Source: Akkermansia sp.
GTDB lineage: Bacteria > Verrucomicrobiota > Verrucomicrobiia > Verrucomicrobiales > Akkermansiaceae
Assembly: GCA_017379255.1 (NCBI GenBank)
Contig: JAFNWZ010000149.1
Span: forward strand, 1 to 6,517
Direction of reading: 5' to 3'
Length of the DNA: 6,517 nt
The position numbers were made by a program, and so were the translations under genes. The notes beneath the pieces are model-generated. The model was not told the DNA's origin. It did no database searches and saw only the letters and a program-made list of their open reading frames with translations. Of the stretch, positions 6,265 to 6,517 are shown piece by piece. The first letter of the stretch is position 1, and the number at the start of each line of letters is the position of its first letter.

Positions 6265-6486
6265 CGACCTTCCCCCGCCGGGGGGGCTTGGAATGCGGGC
6301 TGCTTCAGATTTGCTGGTGCTTGTCTGCACCATCACATGTGTCCCAAAGATTATGGAAAAATAGCCCTAAACGACATAAAGTCATAGTGTTCTGTGTGAA
6401 AAAAACGTAGTGGGATATCACCCGCCTCACCATCGGCAGTAAGCATTCATTCGCGGCTCTATCGGCGTAAGCCGCTAACTTTCGAT
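6265..6486. other. Gene-free stretch with small hairpins
   Basis: No convincing gene or RNA gene is seen between the ddh terminator and the terminal repeat. Small inverted repeats are present: CCCCC-GCC-GGGGG (6272-6284), TGGTGC-TTGTCT-GCACCA (6315-6332), the palindrome CACATGTG (6334-6341), and CGGC-GTAA-GCCG (6463-6474) nested in GCGGC/GCCGC (6453-6457 with 6471-6475). None has a T-run that would make it a clear terminator. GC content drops compared with the genes, most clearly in 6333-6420. Confidence 0.5.
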
Positions 6487-6517
6487 TCGTAAATCGTAAA
6501 TCCAAAATCGTAAATCC
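6487..6517. repeat. Heptanucleotide tandem repeat TCGTAAA, cut by the window edge
   Basis: The units are TCGTAAA (6487-6493), TCGTAAA (6494-6500), variant TCCAAAA (6501-6507), TCGTAAA (6508-6514), then TCC at the edge. This also reads as the 13-mer AAATCGTAAATCC repeated exactly at 6491-6503 and 6505-6517. On the minus strand the unit is GATTTAC-like. The array may continue to the right. Short AT-rich tandem arrays of this kind are often dispersed intergenic repeats; its copy number cannot be judged from here. Confidence 0.8.

Noticed and set aside
6453..6480. Possible integron attC-like or transposon-end site around GCCGCTAACT
   Set aside because: Only a short GCTAAC-like match; no paired core sites, long stem or integrase/transposase is visible.
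6305..6505. 66-codon minus-strand open frame in the stretch after ddh
   Set aside because: Its start lies within the heptamer repeat, no family is recognised, and it covers the hairpins. It may be repeat-derived; evidence is too weak to call a gene.

Overview
The window carries the start of a division and cell wall (dcw) operon on the minus strand. A divergent gene on the plus strand encodes meso-diaminopimelate dehydrogenase. The gene order (mraZ, rsmH, ftsL, ftsI, murE) is the classic dcw order. High GC and strongly GC-ending codons, a Bacteroides/Firmicutes-style Ddh, an N-terminally extended RsmH, a long FtsI and the lack of well-placed Shine-Dalgarno sequences suggest a Gram-negative bacterium that uses meso-DAP peptidoglycan. 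A member of the Verrucomicrobiota (Akkermansia-like) is my best guess. The taxon is inferred and not proven by anything in the sequence.

Layout from right to left on the minus strand: a divergent control region of about 280 bp (5038-5319); mraZ (4567-5037); rsmH (3101-4570), whose ATG overlaps the mraZ stop in an ATGA; a small bitopic FtsL-like protein (2732-3079); the transpeptidase ftsI (514-2700, GTG start); and the first 162 codons of murE (1-487), which runs off the left edge. Gaps between these genes are at most 31 nt and I see no terminator inside the cluster, so they look like one transcript. Plus strand: ddh (5320-6201), followed by a strong rho-independent terminator (6228-6264). 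Next comes a gene-free stretch with small hairpins, and a 7-bp tandem repeat that is cut by the right edge.

Functionally the two arms meet at peptidoglycan. Ddh makes meso-diaminopimelate in one step from tetrahydrodipicolinate, and MurE-type ligases add that residue to UDP-MurNAc-L-Ala-D-Glu. FtsI cross-links the finished septal peptidoglycan and FtsL belongs to the complex that activates it. RsmH modifies 16S rRNA, and MraZ is the transcriptional regulator of the cluster.

The most noteworthy points are: (i) a roughly 185-residue N-terminal extension of unknown function on RsmH; (ii) a ladder of 10-bp-spaced G-rich boxes just upstream of mraZ that looks like its autoregulatory operator; (iii) a charged insertion of about 115 residues in the N-terminal module of FtsI; and (iv) a triple GCGCA/TGCGC array touching the putative ddh -35. 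I found no evidence of a wholly new system, CRISPR array, RNA gene or insertion sequence.
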